Shown: positions 1 through 5,632 of the stretch, piece after piece
How positions within the stretch are numbered: the first letter of the stretch is position 1
How the letters are laid out: every line of letters begins with the position of its first letter
Origin: Acidobacteriota bacterium
Lineage (GTDB): Bacteria > Acidobacteriota > Terriglobia > Acidoferrales > UBA7541
Length of the DNA stretch: 5,953 bases
NCBI GenBank assembly: GCA_019239815.1
Contig: JAFAZL010000173.1
Span: 1 to 5,953 of the forward strand
Reading direction: 5' to 3'
Translations under genes and position numbers: made by a program
The notes under the pieces: generated by a model
What the model was told of the DNA's origin: nothing
The model's input: the letters and a program-made list of their open reading frames with translations, nothing else
The model's database searches: none

Positions 1-65
1 CAATTTGCAGAATTCGAATGGGATGCGCGGGCAGGAGCGCCTGCGGCGCGCGGGAGTTTTTACAA

Positions 66-92
66 CAGAGTTCGCAGAGGAGACAGAGCGGA
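66..92. repeat. 9-nt tandem repeat, three CAGAG units
   Basis: CAGAG occurs at 66-70, 75-79 and 84-88, exactly 9 nt apart, giving three units of the form CAGAGNNNN. The purine-rich unit resembles the CAGAGG-type intergenic repeats that I recall from several environmental bacterial phyla. The array is short and imperfect outside the five core bases, so chance cannot be excluded. Confidence 0.45.
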
Positions 93-114
93 AGATGCGC
101 GGGATGTTGAATTC

Positions 115-121
115 GGGGAGA
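115..121 (+). promoter_or_regulatory. Ribosome binding site supporting the GTG start of thrC
   Basis: GGGGAGA lies 8-9 nt before the GTG at 130. No ATG, GTG or TTG occurs further upstream in the thrC frame back to base 1, so this site together with the family's usual N-terminus fixes the start. Confidence 0.55.
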
Positions 122-129
122 CCGAACGG

Positions 130-1431
130 GTGAGATATCGGAGCACATCGCGGGAGGCGCCGCTGACGTCGCTGCGCGGCGCGGTGCTGCGTGGACTTGC
201 GCCTGATGGCGGTTTGTACATGCCGGTCGAAATCGCGAGGCGCTCGCCGGAGGAGCTGGAAGAATTTCGCGCACTGCCGTTCACCGAAGTTTGCTTCCGC
301 GTTGTCAAACCATTTGCCGCGCCGGAAGTGCCGGAAGAAGTGTTGTGGCAGATCGTCAGCGAGGCGATCAATTTTCCGGTGAAATTGGTATCGCTGTCGC
401 CGGGGCTGCACATCCTCGAGCTGTTTCACGGGCCGACGCTGGCGTTCAAGGATTTCGGCGCGCGATTCATGGCGCGGTTGATGGGTTATTTCGTGCGCGG
501 CGAGACGCGGCCGCTCACTGTGCTGGTCGCCACTTCGGGCGATACGGGAAGCGCGGTGGCGCACGGATTTCTCGGTGTGCCGGGGATTCGGGTGGTGATT
601 TTGTATCCGTCGAAGCGCATCAGCGAGGCGCAGGAGAAACAATTCACGACGCTCGGCGAGAACATCACTTCGCTGGAAGTTTCGGGAACATTTGATGATT
701 GTCAGCGGCTGGTGAAGCAGGCGTTTTCGGATGCCGAGCTGAACAAACGCGCGTTTTTGACTTCGGCGAATTCGATCAATATCGGGCGGTTACTGCCGCA
801 GATGTTTTATCACGTGGCCGCGTACCGGCAGTTGCCGGTGGCGTCGGTGCCGCTGATTGTTTCGGTGCCGAGCGGAAATTTCGGCAACCTGACGGCGGGG
901 ATTTTTGCGAAGCGCATCGGATTGCCGGTGACGCGATTCATCGCTTCGACGAATGCGAACGACGTGGTGCCGGAGTATTTGCGGACGGGAGATTTTCGTC
1001 CGCGTCCAGCGCAGGCGACGTATTCGAATGCGATGGATGTCGGCAGCCCGAACAACTTTCCGCGGTTGTTGGATTTGTGCCGCGGGCGGCTGGAGTATGT
1101 GCAGCGCGAGATTTGGGGACACGGCGCGACGGACGAGGAAACGCTTGCGGCGATGAAGTCGGTCCATGAGCGATTTGGCTACATCGCGGATCCGCACACT
1201 GCGGTTGGTGTGCTCGGTTGGGAAGCGTACAAACGAGAGCATGCGGAACCGGCTCAGGGGCTTGTGCTCGCGACGGCGCATCCGGCGAAGTTTGCAGAGA
1301 TTGTGACGAAAGCGATTGGCGCTGCGCCACCGTTACCGGATCGATTGGCGGCTTATCTGACTCGGCCGAAACTCTCGGTTCCAGCCACCAGTAAGTATGA
1401 TGACTTCAAACAATTCCTCCTGAAATATTAA
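130..1431 (+). CDS. thrC: Threonine synthase (PLP-dependent)
   Basis: The product is cytosolic and converts O-phospho-L-homoserine plus water to L-threonine and phosphate, the last step of threonine synthesis. It has 433 residues, close to the roughly 430 of the E. coli-type enzyme, and aligns with it from memory along its whole length. The PLP-binding lysine is K107 in GPTLAFKDFGARF (residues 101-113). Other family motifs are ATSGDTGSAVAHG (134-146), the TSANSINIGRLLPQ stretch (211-224), the phosphate-binding loop VPSGNFGN (246-253), SNAMDVGSPNN (299-309), and a C-terminal ATAHPAKF (381-388). The N-terminal YRSTSRE...GLAPDGGLYMP is the normal family start, which supports the GTG at 130. The gene stands alone on the plus strand, converging on the flavoprotein gene 27 bp after its TAA, with no clear intrinsic terminator between them. 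Nothing is truncated and all key residues are present. Confidence 0.97.
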   Translation: MRYRSTSREAPLTSLRGAVLRGLAPDGGLYMPVEIARRSPEELEEFRALPFTEVCFRVVKPFAAPEVPEEVLWQIVSEAINFPVKLVSLSPGLHILELFHGPTLAFKDFGARFMARLMGYFVRGETRPLTVLVATSGDTGSAVAHGFLGVPGIRVVILYPSKRISEAQEKQFTTLGENITSLEVSGTFDDCQRLVKQAFSDAELNKRAFLTSANSINIGRLLPQMFYHVAAYRQLPVASVPLIVSVPSGNFGNLTAGIFAKRIGLPVTRFIASTNANDVVPEYLRTGDFRPRPAQATYSNAMDVGSPNNFPRLLDLCRGRLEYVQREIWGHGATDEETLAAMKSVHERFGYIADPHTAVGVLGWEAYKREHAEPAQGLVLATAHPAKFAEIVTKAIGAAPPLPDRLAAYLTRPKLSVPATSKYDDFKQFLLKY

Positions 1432-1458
1432 ATCACTCGATCAACGCGACACGCTAAC

Positions 1459-2646
1459 TCACGCTTCGCCAAAAAAGCGCGCGCGGACGCTGTCGTCCGC
1501 AGGAAGCTCGGGGCCGCTGAAGAGGTGATCAGGAACGCGAGTGATGTCGGCCATGATTCCGGGCATGGCCTTTTGGCGACGAGCATCGGCGATGGCTCCC
1601 TGCTCCTGAAAGAGACTGCGCAGCCAACAAGAAACCGTGTGAATGGTCCGAAAGTATTTGTCGTGCTGTTCTGCGTAGTGACATACGCCGCGGTCCCAAT
1701 CGGAGTCAGAGACGAGAGCATCGCGGAGCACGCGCGCGTCGCGCAGGCTTAGCGACATGCCCTGGCCAAAGCTCGGATCGCTGACAGCGGCCGCTTCGCC
1801 GATCAAGGCGACTCCATCGCGATATGGGCGATCGACCCACATGTATCCGGCATCAAAGGCGGCGAGAGGCCCGATGCTTTTCGCGGGCGCATAGCAATCG
1901 GCAAACACAGGTGCGACGCGGCGCGACTCCGCGATGAATTTTTCGAGCTTGTCGGCCCCTTGGAGCGTGAATCCGCCATCGGTCGGATAGCCGAGATAAG
2001 CGCGGCAGCGATTCCTGCTTTCCGGCACGATTCCGCCGACTAATCCAAACTCGGGATTGAAGACGAACCAGGAATAATCCGGAGCAATCGATGCCCCCTC
2101 GAGCAGAACGCCTGCGAAATGGAAAGGATACATGTCGGATTTCACCGAAAACCCCGCCCATTTTCGGGCAGCGGAGCCGCGGCCGTCGGCGACGACGACC
2201 AACCGCGCCGGAATTTCTTCTTCGGCGCCGTTGCTCGCGATGACGGCGGGACTTGATCCAGTCTCTATTCCGATCGCGGTCACACCGCGGCGTACTTCGG
2301 CGCCGGCATTTTCTGCTGCGGCGAGCAGCGTTTCCTGCATCTCTGGATGGTGAAAGGTCACGCTGGCAAGCCGATGAGGGGTGGTCTCAATCAGCGGACG
2401 CGGTCCGAATCCCATATCGACGATCGGCACTTCGGTAGCGCACGATTTCACGAGCGCGTCGTGAATGCCGAGTTCGCGCGCTTCGGCAGCGCCCCACGGC
2501 ACAAGGTATTCGCCGCGGACGCGATCGCGGAACTTCGTCTCTTTTTCGAGAATCAGAACGCGGGCGCCGTGCTTTGCCATGGCCGCGCCGAATGCGGACG
2601 CGGCAATACCGCCACCAATGGTGACGATGTCGTAGGAGGGAGTCAT
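1459..2646 (-). CDS. FAD-dependent monooxygenase/oxidoreductase, PHBH-like fold
   Basis: A 395-residue flavoprotein that appears complete and cytosolic. The N-terminal Rossmann motif GGGIAAS (11-17) is followed at the end of strand 2 by E34 in LILEKE, the usual ligand of the adenosine ribose. The DG motif is VVVADGRGSAAR (150-161), and the second FAD motif is LIGEAAAVSDPSFGQGMSLSLRDA (281-304), read here as two parts, LIGEAAAVSD and PSFGQGMSLSLRDA. These are features of group A flavin monooxygenases. The RDRVRGEYLVPWG stretch (40-52) is one I associate with uncharacterised FAD monooxygenases. In the second motif the usual GD is GE (E284), a conservative change. No signal peptide, tryptophan-halogenase WxWxIP motif or fused reductase domain is seen. 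The substrate is unknown. The gene follows mreD on the same strand after 146 nt and has its own strong SD, so it is probably expressed separately. Family assignment is firm; reaction is inferred. Confidence 0.88.
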   Translation of the reverse strand: MTPSYDIVTIGGGIAASAFGAAMAKHGARVLILEKETKFRDRVRGEYLVPWGAAEARELGIHDALVKSCATEVPIVDMGFGPRPLIETTPHRLASVTFHHPEMQETLLAAAENAGAEVRRGVTAIGIETGSSPAVIASNGAEEEIPARLVVVADGRGSAARKWAGFSVKSDMYPFHFAGVLLEGASIAPDYSWFVFNPEFGLVGGIVPESRNRCRAYLGYPTDGGFTLQGADKLEKFIAESRRVAPVFADCYAPAKSIGPLAAFDAGYMWVDRPYRDGVALIGEAAAVSDPSFGQGMSLSLRDARVLRDALVSDSDWDRGVCHYAEQHDKYFRTIHTVSCWLRSLFQEQGAIADARRQKAMPGIMADITRVPDHLFSGPELPADDSVRARFFGEA

Positions 2647-2650
2647 AGCG

Positions 2651-2658
2651 CTCCTTTT
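2651..2658 (-). promoter_or_regulatory. Shine-Dalgarno of the flavoprotein gene
   Basis: Read on the minus strand this is AAAAGGAG, ending 4 nt before the ATG at 2646. The spacing is short but the match to the 16S rRNA tail is strong, and it supports the ATG that gives the standard MTPSYDIVTIGGG N-terminus. Confidence 0.6.
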
Positions 2659-2718
2659 CGTGCCGATTGAATCTCCGTCAAAACTGCAGAGCCTGAATGC
2701 CAGGTGAGGTTTGGAGCG

Positions 2719-2727
2719 ATGCTAGCA
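2719..2727 (-). promoter_or_regulatory. Possible extended -10 element for the flavoprotein gene
   Basis: On the minus strand the sequence is TGCTAGCAT, matching an extended -10 (TGnTAnnAT) about 70 nt before the ATG. The hexamer a normal 17 nt upstream is TGGCGG, a poor -35, and it falls inside the hairpin arm at 2742-2749. This is a weak call; the site is also nearly palindromic. Confidence 0.25.
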
Positions 2728-2741
2728 GAAGTCTTGTGGGG

Positions 2742-2769
2742 CCGCCATCCGCGTGGACTTTGATGGCGG
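2742..2769. terminator. 8-bp hairpin after mreD, possible transcription end
   Basis: CCGCCATC (2742-2749) and GATGGCGG (2762-2769) form a perfect 8-bp inverted repeat with a 12-nt loop. It starts 23 nt after the mreD stop, where the end of the mreBCD transcript is expected. No T-run follows on either strand, so it is not a canonical intrinsic terminator. It could instead protect the 3' end of the mRNA or be a protein site. Confidence 0.4.
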
Positions 2770-2792
2770 TGATCGAGAATCGAAGGGGGGCG

Positions 2793-3323
2793 TTAGTTTT
2801 TGCGGAGCCGATCGAGGAGCATGAAGAGGAAGACACCGACGACCGCGTTGACGGCGGCACCGATCGCGAGATGCATGGTAAACCACGGCTCAGGCTGCGC
2901 GAGCAGCAGTCGGCGCGTCAGGATCACGACACCCTGATGGACACCGAAGAAGATCACGGTAAGAGCGAAGCGGGCGATGGGATGCTCCGTGTCGAGGCGC
3001 GCACCGATGGATGAAGCGAGATAGCCGATGATCGTCTTCGCGATGCCGTAAAGGCCGATGGGAACCGTTGGGCCGCTCAGGCTGTCTTGCAGCAAGCCGA
3101 TGGTCATGCCGAGAAGCAAGCCCGTGGAAGGATTGCGGCGGCTGAGGCCGAAATAAATAGTGAGCAACAGCGGTAGATCGAGGATCGCGAATTTCGGGAA
3201 ATGAACGGGAACCGCGGTTTGCAAGAAGATCGCGACAATCGTCGCGAGGACGATCGCGCCGCCGCGAAACTTGTGTACCTCGATATGGGCTTCGCCCATT
3301 CTCAATTCATACGTGTCGTTCAT
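2793..3323 (-). CDS. mreD: Rod shape-determining protein MreD
   Basis: A 176-residue polytopic inner-membrane protein of the elongasome, which partners MreC and links the MreB filament to peptidoglycan synthesis. Hydrophobic segments lie at about 21-40, 45-60, 66-84, 88-106, 115-136 and 148-170, giving six probable helices after a short polar N-terminus. The stretch GLLLGMTIGLLQDSLSG (68-84) with its Gly-rich face and D80 is the most recognisable MreD signature, followed by PIGLYGIAKTIIGYL (88-102). Length is typical. The ATG at 3321-3323 overlaps the mreC TGA in an ATGA, and no strong SD precedes it, so translation is probably coupled to mreC. An in-frame ATG at codon 9 (3299) is an alternative start, less likely given the overlap. 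It is the last mre gene here; no mrdA or rodA follows. Confidence 0.93.
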   Translation of the reverse strand: MNDTYELRMGEAHIEVHKFRGGAIVLATIVAIFLQTAVPVHFPKFAILDLPLLLTIYFGLSRRNPSTGLLLGMTIGLLQDSLSGPTVPIGLYGIAKTIIGYLASSIGARLDTEHPIARFALTVIFFGVHQGVVILTRRLLLAQPEPWFTMHLAIGAAVNAVVGVFLFMLLDRLRKN

Positions 3324-4240
3324 GGCTTCGCCGTTTTCGCGGAGGTTTGCGGCTCTTTCTTCGCTTCCGCGATGGGGCTTCCCGATTCCTTCGCTTCCTT
3401 GCTTTCGGATTTCGTCAGGTCGAGCGGCTGCAGCGTGAGTAATACGATCACGTCTTCCAGGCTTTCGAGATTTGCCGCGGGCTTCAGGCGAATCTGCTTG
3501 AAGGGATTGCCGTCTTTGATCTGAGCCACGGTGCCGACGGGCAGATCGCGCGGAAAAATGCGATCCATGCCGCTGGTGACGACGTGCTGGCCGATGGAGA
3601 CGGTATCGTCGTTGGCGACGTATTTCATCGCGAGCAAGGGTTCGCCGACGCCGCCGACCGGGCTCTGGATGTGCGATTCGACAAGCATCGCGCCGACGCC
3701 GCTGTCTCGGTCGGTCAGCAGCAGAACTTGAGAAGTATTCGGATACGTTTCGCTGATTTTGCCGACAACGCCGTCGGGCGTGATGACGCCCATGTTGCGG
3801 CGGATGCCGTCGTGCTCGCCGCGATCGAGATAGATAGTTTGCGTGGCCGAGTCGGCGCTGGCGGCAATGACGCGCGCCCCGAGCATCGGCACGCTCTTGT
3901 GGCTTTGCTTGAAGTCGAGAAGCTTCGCCAGGCGGTCGGCTTCTTCGGCTTTGTTCTGGAGTTCGTTGAGTTGAAGCTTGAGTTCGGCGTTTTCGTGCGT
4001 GAGGCGTTCGTTGTCACGGGCCGCGTTTTGCAGCGCGAAATAGTGATTCCAGACGCCGCGAACACCGCCGACGCCTGTGGCGCCTGCGCGTTCGAACGGC
4101 GTAACCGCGCCGACCGTCCACACGCGGATCAGCCGGCCCTGCGAATCGCGCCGAATCTGGATGGCGAGAAACAGCACCTGCAGCACGACGACGCCGATCA
4201 GCAGGAACAAACTTTTGTGGCGTGAGGGAATCGCTACCAT
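3320..4240 (-). CDS. mreC: Rod shape-determining protein MreC
   Basis: A 306-residue bitopic inner-membrane protein whose periplasmic part scaffolds PBP2 and other wall enzymes of the elongasome. After a short cytoplasmic basic segment (PSRHK, 5-9) there is one transmembrane helix (about 10-29). A coiled coil follows at about 72-110, with heptad-like ENAELKLQLNELQNKAEE (83-100). The two-barrel MreC beta domain runs from about 115 to 272, including GVITPDGVVGKISE (151-164), VLLLTDRDSGVGAML (172-186) and GMDRIFPRDLPVGTV (224-238). A polar Lys/Glu/Ser/Ala tail covers about 276-306, beyond the conserved core. The ATG at 4240 is the only plausible start: upstream codons in this frame contain no ATG, GTG or TTG before a TAG at 4322-4324. 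No SD is visible before it; an AT-rich repeat lies there instead. The TGA overlaps the mreD start. Confidence 0.95.
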   Translation of the reverse strand: MVAIPSRHKSLFLLIGVVVLQVLFLAIQIRRDSQGRLIRVWTVGAVTPFERAGATGVGGVRGVWNHYFALQNAARDNERLTHENAELKLQLNELQNKAEEADRLAKLLDFKQSHKSVPMLGARVIAASADSATQTIYLDRGEHDGIRRNMGVITPDGVVGKISETYPNTSQVLLLTDRDSGVGAMLVESHIQSPVGGVGEPLLAMKYVANDDTVSIGQHVVTSGMDRIFPRDLPVGTVAQIKDGNPFKQIRLKPAANLESLEDVIVLLTLQPLDLTKSESKEAKESGSPIAEAKKEPQTSAKTAKP

Positions 4241-4246
4241 GGTGTT

Positions 4247-4312
4247 AGAAAATGGAAACTTGAAATTGGAAAATCGTAAAACCCCGAAATTCGAAATTCG
4301 AAACTCGAAACT
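4247..4312. repeat. Heptanucleotide tandem array between mreB and mreC
   Basis: On the plus strand, 7-nt units of the form NGAAANT run head to tail: agaaaat (4247), ggaaact (4254), tgaaatt (4261), ggaaaat (4268), a degenerate cgtaaaa (4275), a 3-nt slip ccc (4282-4284), then cgaaatt (4285), cgaaatt (4292), cgaaact (4299) and cgaaact (4306). The last four differ only at one C/T position. The stretch is much more AT-rich than the flanking genes and fills most of the 125-nt mreB-mreC gap. The grading from degenerate to near-perfect units suggests slippage growth at the mreB-proximal end. Confidence 0.85.
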
Positions 4313-4314
4313 CG

Positions 4315-4323
4315 TTCCTTCCT
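4315..4323 (-). promoter_or_regulatory. SD-like purine tract stranded upstream of the array
   Basis: On the minus strand this reads AGGAAGGAA, a good SD core, but it lies 74 nt before the mreC ATG, with the heptad array in between. It sits 42 nt after the mreB stop. No start codon at a usable distance opens a meaningful frame. It may be a displaced mreC site or coincidence. Confidence 0.3.
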
Positions 4324-4365
4324 ATCGCGACTTAGTGTCCTCGTCGAAGCCTACTTTTTCGAAAC

Positions 4366-5406
4366 CTAGTCGATGCTGACCTGACGCAGCAGTTTGAAGT
4401 CGCTGAGCATCTTGCCGGTACCGAGCACGACGGATGCCAATGGATCGTCGGCGATGGAAACCGGCAACCCGGTCTCTTCGCGAATGCGCTTATCGAGATT
4501 TTTCAGCAGCGCGCCGCCGCCTGTGAGGACGATGCCGCGATCGCTGATATCGGCGGAAAGTTCGGGAGGCGTGCGCTCAAGTGCCACGCGCACAGCGTTC
4601 AAAATTGTCGCGACGCATTCGCCGAGCGCTTCACGGATTTCGCTGTCGTCGATGGTAACCGTGCGCGGCACGCCTTCGATGAGGTTGCGGCCTTTGACTT
4701 CCATCGTGAGCGGCTTTTCCAGCGGGTAGGCGGAGCCGATTTCCATTTTGATCTGTTCCGCGGTGCGTTCGCCGACGAGCAGGTTGTACTTGCGCTTGAG
4801 GTATTGCATGACCGACTCGTCCATTTCATTGCCGGCCACGCGGACTGAGCGCGAATAGACGATACCGCTCATCGAAATGACCGCAATGTCGGTGGTGCCG
4901 CCGCCGATATCAACGACCATGTTTCCGGACGGTTCATCGACAGGGAGACCAGCGCCGATGGCAGCAGCCATCGCCTGCTCGACGAGATAAACCTCGCTGG
5001 CACGCGCGCGATAAGCCGAGTCCTGCACGGCGCGCTTTTCCACCGGGGTAATTTCGCTCGGAACTCCAATAACGATGCGCGGATGCACCAGAACGCGCCG
5101 GTTGTGCGCCTTCTGAATGAAGTGCGTCAGCATTTTTTCGGTGACTTTGAAATCGGCGATGACGCCGTCTTTCATTGGTTTGATGGCGACCACGTTGCCC
5201 GGCGTGCGGCCCAGCATATCCTTTGCGTCTTTGCCGACCGCGACAACTTCACCCGTCGCCTTGTTGATGGCCACAATGGATGGTTCGTTTACGACGATGC
5301 CTTTGCCGTGCGAGAAAACCAGAGTGTTCGCCGTGCCCAGGTCGATCGCCAGGTCGGACGAAAACAGACTGAACACCGACCTGAGGTTGTAACCGTTCTT
5401 ATTCAT
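4366..5406 (-). CDS. mreB: Rod shape-determining protein MreB (bacterial actin)
   Basis: A 346-residue actin-family ATPase that forms membrane-bound antiparallel filaments and directs the elongasome. Phosphate-1 motif is DLGTANT (22-28). Phosphate-2 motif is VDIGGGTTDIAV (165-176). The adenosine motif is TGGGALL (295-301). Between them VIGVPSEITPVEKRAV (112-127) and YLVEQAMAAAIGAGLP (140-155) are conserved, and E143 is the expected catalytic glutamate. The length matches the 335-350 typical of MreB. The N-terminus carries about 17 residues before the core (NLRSVFSLFSSD), compatible with the short membrane-binding segment of Gram-negative MreB. The ATG at 5406 has GGAGG at 8 nt, preceded directly by a hairpin. 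Stop is TAG; mreC follows after 125 nt. All nucleotide-binding motifs are intact and nothing points to transfer. Confidence 0.98.
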   Translation of the reverse strand: MNKNGYNLRSVFSLFSSDLAIDLGTANTLVFSHGKGIVVNEPSIVAINKATGEVVAVGKDAKDMLGRTPGNVVAIKPMKDGVIADFKVTEKMLTHFIQKAHNRRVLVHPRIVIGVPSEITPVEKRAVQDSAYRARASEVYLVEQAMAAAIGAGLPVDEPSGNMVVDIGGGTTDIAVISMSGIVYSRSVRVAGNEMDESVMQYLKRKYNLLVGERTAEQIKMEIGSAYPLEKPLTMEVKGRNLIEGVPRTVTIDDSEIREALGECVATILNAVRVALERTPPELSADISDRGIVLTGGGALLKNLDKRIREETGLPVSIADDPLASVVLGTGKMLSDFKLLRQVSID

Positions 5407-5573
5407 CCCTCGATCCTCCGCGGAGATTTCTCTCCGCTGCCCGGGAAACGCGCTGCTTCAGACCAAAAGGCGATCCAATTGTCCCCGACCGTCACGACCC
5501 GCGAGAATTGCCGCGTTCGGTCGCCCACAGACTCGGCGCCATGATGCGAATTGCGCCACTGCATCTCTTTCAT
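5403..5573 (-). CDS. Possible 56-residue small ORF overlapping mreB start
   Basis: An ATG at 5571-5573 opens a 57-codon minus-strand frame whose TGA (5403-5405) overlaps the mreB ATG in an ATGA, the arrangement seen in translationally coupled pairs. The peptide begins MKEMQWRNSHHG and ends SPRRIEG. It is polar and rich in Arg, Gly and Ser, with three Trp, and shows no signal peptide, transmembrane segment or known motif. GC at third positions is about 69 %, only mildly biased. No good SD precedes the ATG, and mreB has its own. A chance open frame in a GC-rich leader is the simpler reading. Confidence 0.2.
   Translation of the reverse strand: MKEMQWRNSHHGAESVGDRTRQFSRVVTVGDNWIAFWSEAARFPGSGEKSPRRIEG
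5415..5419 (-). promoter_or_regulatory. Shine-Dalgarno of mreB
   Basis: GGAGG on the minus strand with an 8-nt spacer to the ATG at 5406, an optimal arrangement. Its 5' edge touches the 3' arm of the hairpin at 5420-5437, so folding just upstream could influence access to it. Confidence 0.75.
5420..5437 (-). promoter_or_regulatory. mreB leader hairpin with GAAA tetraloop
   Basis: In the mRNA sense the sequence is GCGGAGA-GAAA-UCUCCGC: a perfect 7-bp stem, five of its pairs G-C, closed by a GNRA-class GAAA tetraloop. It ends one base before the GGAGG SD. The 3' arm contains UCUCC, the complement of an SD, but is too close to the real SD to pair with it easily while the hairpin is formed. A standby, stability or regulatory role in mreB translation is inferred from position only. 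Confidence 0.5.
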
Positions 5574-5609
5574 CGGCCCGCATGCTGCAAGTCACTACCG
5601 CTCAGCTTG

Positions 5610-5632
5610 CGCGGGCACCCGCGTTAGCGCGG
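5610..5632 (-). promoter_or_regulatory. Three-arm alternative hairpins at the Ig-like gene stop
   Basis: Three 5-nt arms lie in a row: CGCGG (5610-5614), CCGCG (5619-5623) and CGCGG (5628-5632). The middle arm can pair with either neighbour, each time with a 4-nt loop, so the two hairpins exclude each other. The TAA stop of the upstream gene (5624-5626) is in one of the loops. No U-run follows, so this is not a standard terminator. GC-rich sequence makes short complementarities common, hence the low confidence. Confidence 0.3.

Larger units (their letters stand above)
1..129 (+). other. Leader region upstream of thrC, no confident gene
   Basis: All three plus-strand frames stay open from the window edge for most of this stretch, so openness does not identify a coding frame. 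Frame 2 runs from base 2 to a TGA at 131-133 that overlaps the thrC GTG, which would fit a coupled upstream gene, but its 43 residues resemble nothing I recognise. The stretch also carries a 9-nt periodic repeat (CAGAG at 66, 75 and 84), which is more typical of non-coding DNA. No convincing -35/-10 pair is visible. I lean towards an intergenic leader, with the end of an upstream gene as the alternative. Confidence 0.4.

Noticed and set aside
2..133. Frame-2 open stretch ending in a TGA that overlaps the thrC GTG, as if the end of an upstream gene
   Set aside because: The other two plus-strand frames are also open through most or all of the stretch, the 43 residues match nothing I recognise, and a 9-nt tandem repeat suggests non-coding DNA. 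Kept only as an alternative reading of the leader.
699..1281. Long open frames on both strands within thrC
   Set aside because: They are out-of-frame shadows of an intact, fully motif-bearing threonine synthase and have no start signals or recognisable content.
1432..1475. Possible bidirectional terminator between thrC and the flavoprotein gene
   Set aside because: Only a weak 5-bp pairing (CGCTT/AAGCG) is present, inside the flavoprotein coding end, with no T-run in a suitable place.
2697..3014. Plus-strand open frame crossing the flavoprotein-mreD gap
   Set aside because: Two thirds of it is antisense to mreD, and the rest spans the hairpin. No SD or recognisable protein feature supports it.
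3584..4225. 213-codon open frame on the plus strand opposite mreC
   Set aside because: It lies wholly within mreC, has low-complexity Ala/Asp/Val-rich content and no recognisable domain. It is explained by the GC-biased codon use of the real gene.
4344..4368. Imperfect 10-bp direct repeat (tcgaagccta / tcgaaaccta) at the mreB stop
   Set aside because: Nine of ten bases match over a short distance, but it is too short to rule out chance and is not linked to any recognisable element.
5083..5544. 153-codon plus-strand frame opposite the mreB 5' end and leader
   Set aside because: Most of it is antisense to conserved mreB codons, and the part in the leader has no family resemblance or SD.
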